In this document: in pieces, positions 62,478 to 64,000 of the stretch
Position numbering within the stretch: position 1 is the first letter of the stretch
Layout: every line of letters starts with the position of its first letter
Source: CAVVIO01 sp963748095
GTDB taxonomy: Bacteria > Bacteroidota > Bacteroidia > Bacteroidales > UBA10428
DNA: 64,000 nt
Assembly (NCBI GenBank): GCA_963748095.1
Contig: CAVVIO010000099.1
Coordinates: 47,905 to 111,904 of the forward strand
Direction: 5' to 3'
Made by a program: the position numbers and the translations under genes
Notes under the pieces: model-generated
Told to the model about the DNA's origin: nothing
Database searches by the model: none
Seen by the model: the letters and a program-made list of their open reading frames with translations, nothing else

Positions 62478-64000
62478 ATGACAGAAACAGCAATAAATAT
62501 CGAGTTATATAAATCCTTATTCAGAGGCCGAACTGATATTTATGCTGTGCGATGGGAGAAAGATGGCAAAAGCGGTTATATGCCGGCTTACAATGTTGAT
62601 TGGACAGATTACAACAAACACAAGGCTCAGGGAGGAACATTCAAAGATTACAAAAATAAAGAGTACCTGCCCTATGATGACAAAGCAATAGAAATGCATT
62701 TATCGGGAAAAGAAACATGCGGTATCTATCCACTTTTAGAAGACAATACTTCTTTTTTTATTGCTGTTGACTTTGACAAGCAGAACTGGCAGAAAACTAT
62801 TTCTAAGCTTCATAATATTTGCAATAAATACTATATCCCATCATATATAGAACGTTCCAGGTCAGGTAATGGGGGTCATTTATGGGTGTTTTTTGACCAG
62901 GCATTTCCTGCTGAACAAAGCCGGAACATAATGTTTGAGTTATTACGTCACTCAAATATCATTTCTCATTTCGAAAAAGAGCCAAGTTTTCGACCGCTTA
63001 TTTCCAAATCAGGACTATCATTCGGGAAAAGGAATGGGGAATCTCATTGCGCTGCCATTACAGGGTAAATCAATGACACAGGGCAATTCATGTTTTATTA
63101 ATCCTGACACATTTAGACCTTATACGGACCAATGGAAATATCTTGAAGCTATTGAGAAAGTCCCGTCCCTGAAACTGAAAGAGATTTATGAAGATTTTTT
63201 TAACATAAAGCCACAGGAAGTATTTGTTTCCTCATCTCAAAATGAAAAAGACAACTATCAGCTTGAAATTGTAATTAGCAATCAGATATACCTGAAACGG
63301 GCTCAGCTTAGCCAAAAATTAATTGTTTTTTTACGGGAGCAACTAAATTTCTATAATTCAGATTATTTAGCAAAAAAGAATCTTGGGAAAAGCGTTTTTA
63401 ATACTGAAAAGTTTTTCAAATTAATTGAGGAATCGGAAAATCAGGTAATGATTCCTCGTGGCTTTTCAGCCAGTTTAGTTCAATTCTGTAAAAAAGAATC
63501 AGTCCCTTATAAAATAATTGACAAAAGAGAGAAGAAAGAATCAATTAATTTTGAATCGAAGATTGAACTGCTGGACCACCAGGAAATTGCACTTGAGAAA
63601 GTTCGGGAAAAAGATTTTGGTGTTATAGTTTCGCCTCCCGGCTCCGGAAAAACGGTAATTGGTCTTGAGATAATTGCTGAAAAGCGACAACCTGCTCTAA
63701 TAATTGTTCACCGCAAACAATTATTTGACCAGTGGATTGAACGCATCCAGAATTTTTTGAAAATTCCAAAAAAGGAAATCGGGCAAATTGGAAACCAGAA
63801 AAATAGAATTGGCAAACATATTACTATTGCCATGATACAATCACTTTCCAGAATTGAGAATTATTCAGAAATTTCAAATGCTTTTGGAACAATCATAATT
63901 GATGAGTGCCACCATATTCCTGCGAAGTCATTCCGTGAAGCTATCATAAACTTTTACGGCTTCATTTTAGCATGCTGCAACCAAGTAGGCTACATAACAT
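62478..64000 (+). pseudogene. TOTE-type primase-helicase, partial and with one +1 frameshift
   Basis: The gene runs off the window. Residues 1-195 are an archaeo-eukaryotic primase domain of the TOTE conflict-system type: LFRGRTDIYAVRWEKDG, the metal-binding AVDFDK and RSRSGNGGHLWVFF. The frame then stops at 63066-63068. Removing one A from the A4 run at 63027-63030 restores FGKGMGNLIALPLQG and the frame stays open into a superfamily 2 helicase with Walker A SPPGSGKTVIG and Walker B IIIDECHH. A C-terminal nuclease may follow outside. TOTE proteins are thought to act in conflicts with mobile DNA. The ATG at 62478 is chosen because homology starts there. Confidence 0.85.

Overview
The window comes from a Bacteroidota chromosome, most likely Bacteroidales-like. 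The evidence is a SusC/RagA-type TonB-dependent receptor, Bacteroidota-specific unknown families (DUF2851, DUF4294), the purM-prfA-pyrF gene run, many TAnnTTTG-type -7 promoter boxes with weak Shine-Dalgarno sequences, and AT-rich DNA. Most of the window is ordinary core genome: ddl, gcvP, pcm, sucC, pnp-rpsO, purM-prfA-pyrF, folE, a tRNA-Phe and several peptidases and methyltransferases.

Layout. 1-4.6 kb: a partial membrane protein, an orphan SusC-like receptor and ddl. 4.6-12.9 kb: a compact accessory module made of a 43-residue proline-rich microprotein, two tandem exported TPR-CHAT (caspase-like) proteins, a membrane anti-sigma-like TPR protein and an ECF sigma factor. 13-43 kb: housekeeping genes, mostly on the minus strand, in short operons. 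43-46 kb: folE, a second ECF sigma factor and a MerR-type regulator with the full residue signature of B12-dependent CarH photoreceptors, with TGTTAA/TTAACA operator-like repeats around it. 46-52 kb: an O-methyltransferase/M16 peptidase pair, tRNA-Phe whose 3' end is duplicated around a four-helix-bundle gene, a DUF559 nuclease gene framed by inverted repeats, and a BlaR/BlaI-like pair. 52-64 kb: accessory DNA with a dispersed repeat family, a GC-rich serine hydrolase, a large putative glycoside hydrolase, two unknown lipoproteins and a TOTE-type primase-helicase cut by the window end.

Two stretches deserve most attention. The first is the sigma/anti-sigma/CHAT module. Both CHAT proteins have (or had) a signal peptide and a C-terminal membrane anchor, so their protease domains should face the periplasm, the same side as the TPR domain of the anti-sigma-like protein. 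This suggests a proteolytic signalling relay. The second is the 48.5-54 kb and 61.9-62.3 kb repeat landscape, where single small genes (four-helix-bundle, DUF559) sit as cassettes between hairpin-rich repeats, one of them exactly at the 3' end of a tRNA gene.

Four otherwise intact genes (second CHAT gene, arginine deiminase, serine hydrolase, TOTE primase-helicase) are each broken by one extra base in a short homopolymer. The shared signature points to assembly or sequencing indels more than to four independent pseudogenes, though slippage-based phase variation cannot be excluded for the CHAT gene.
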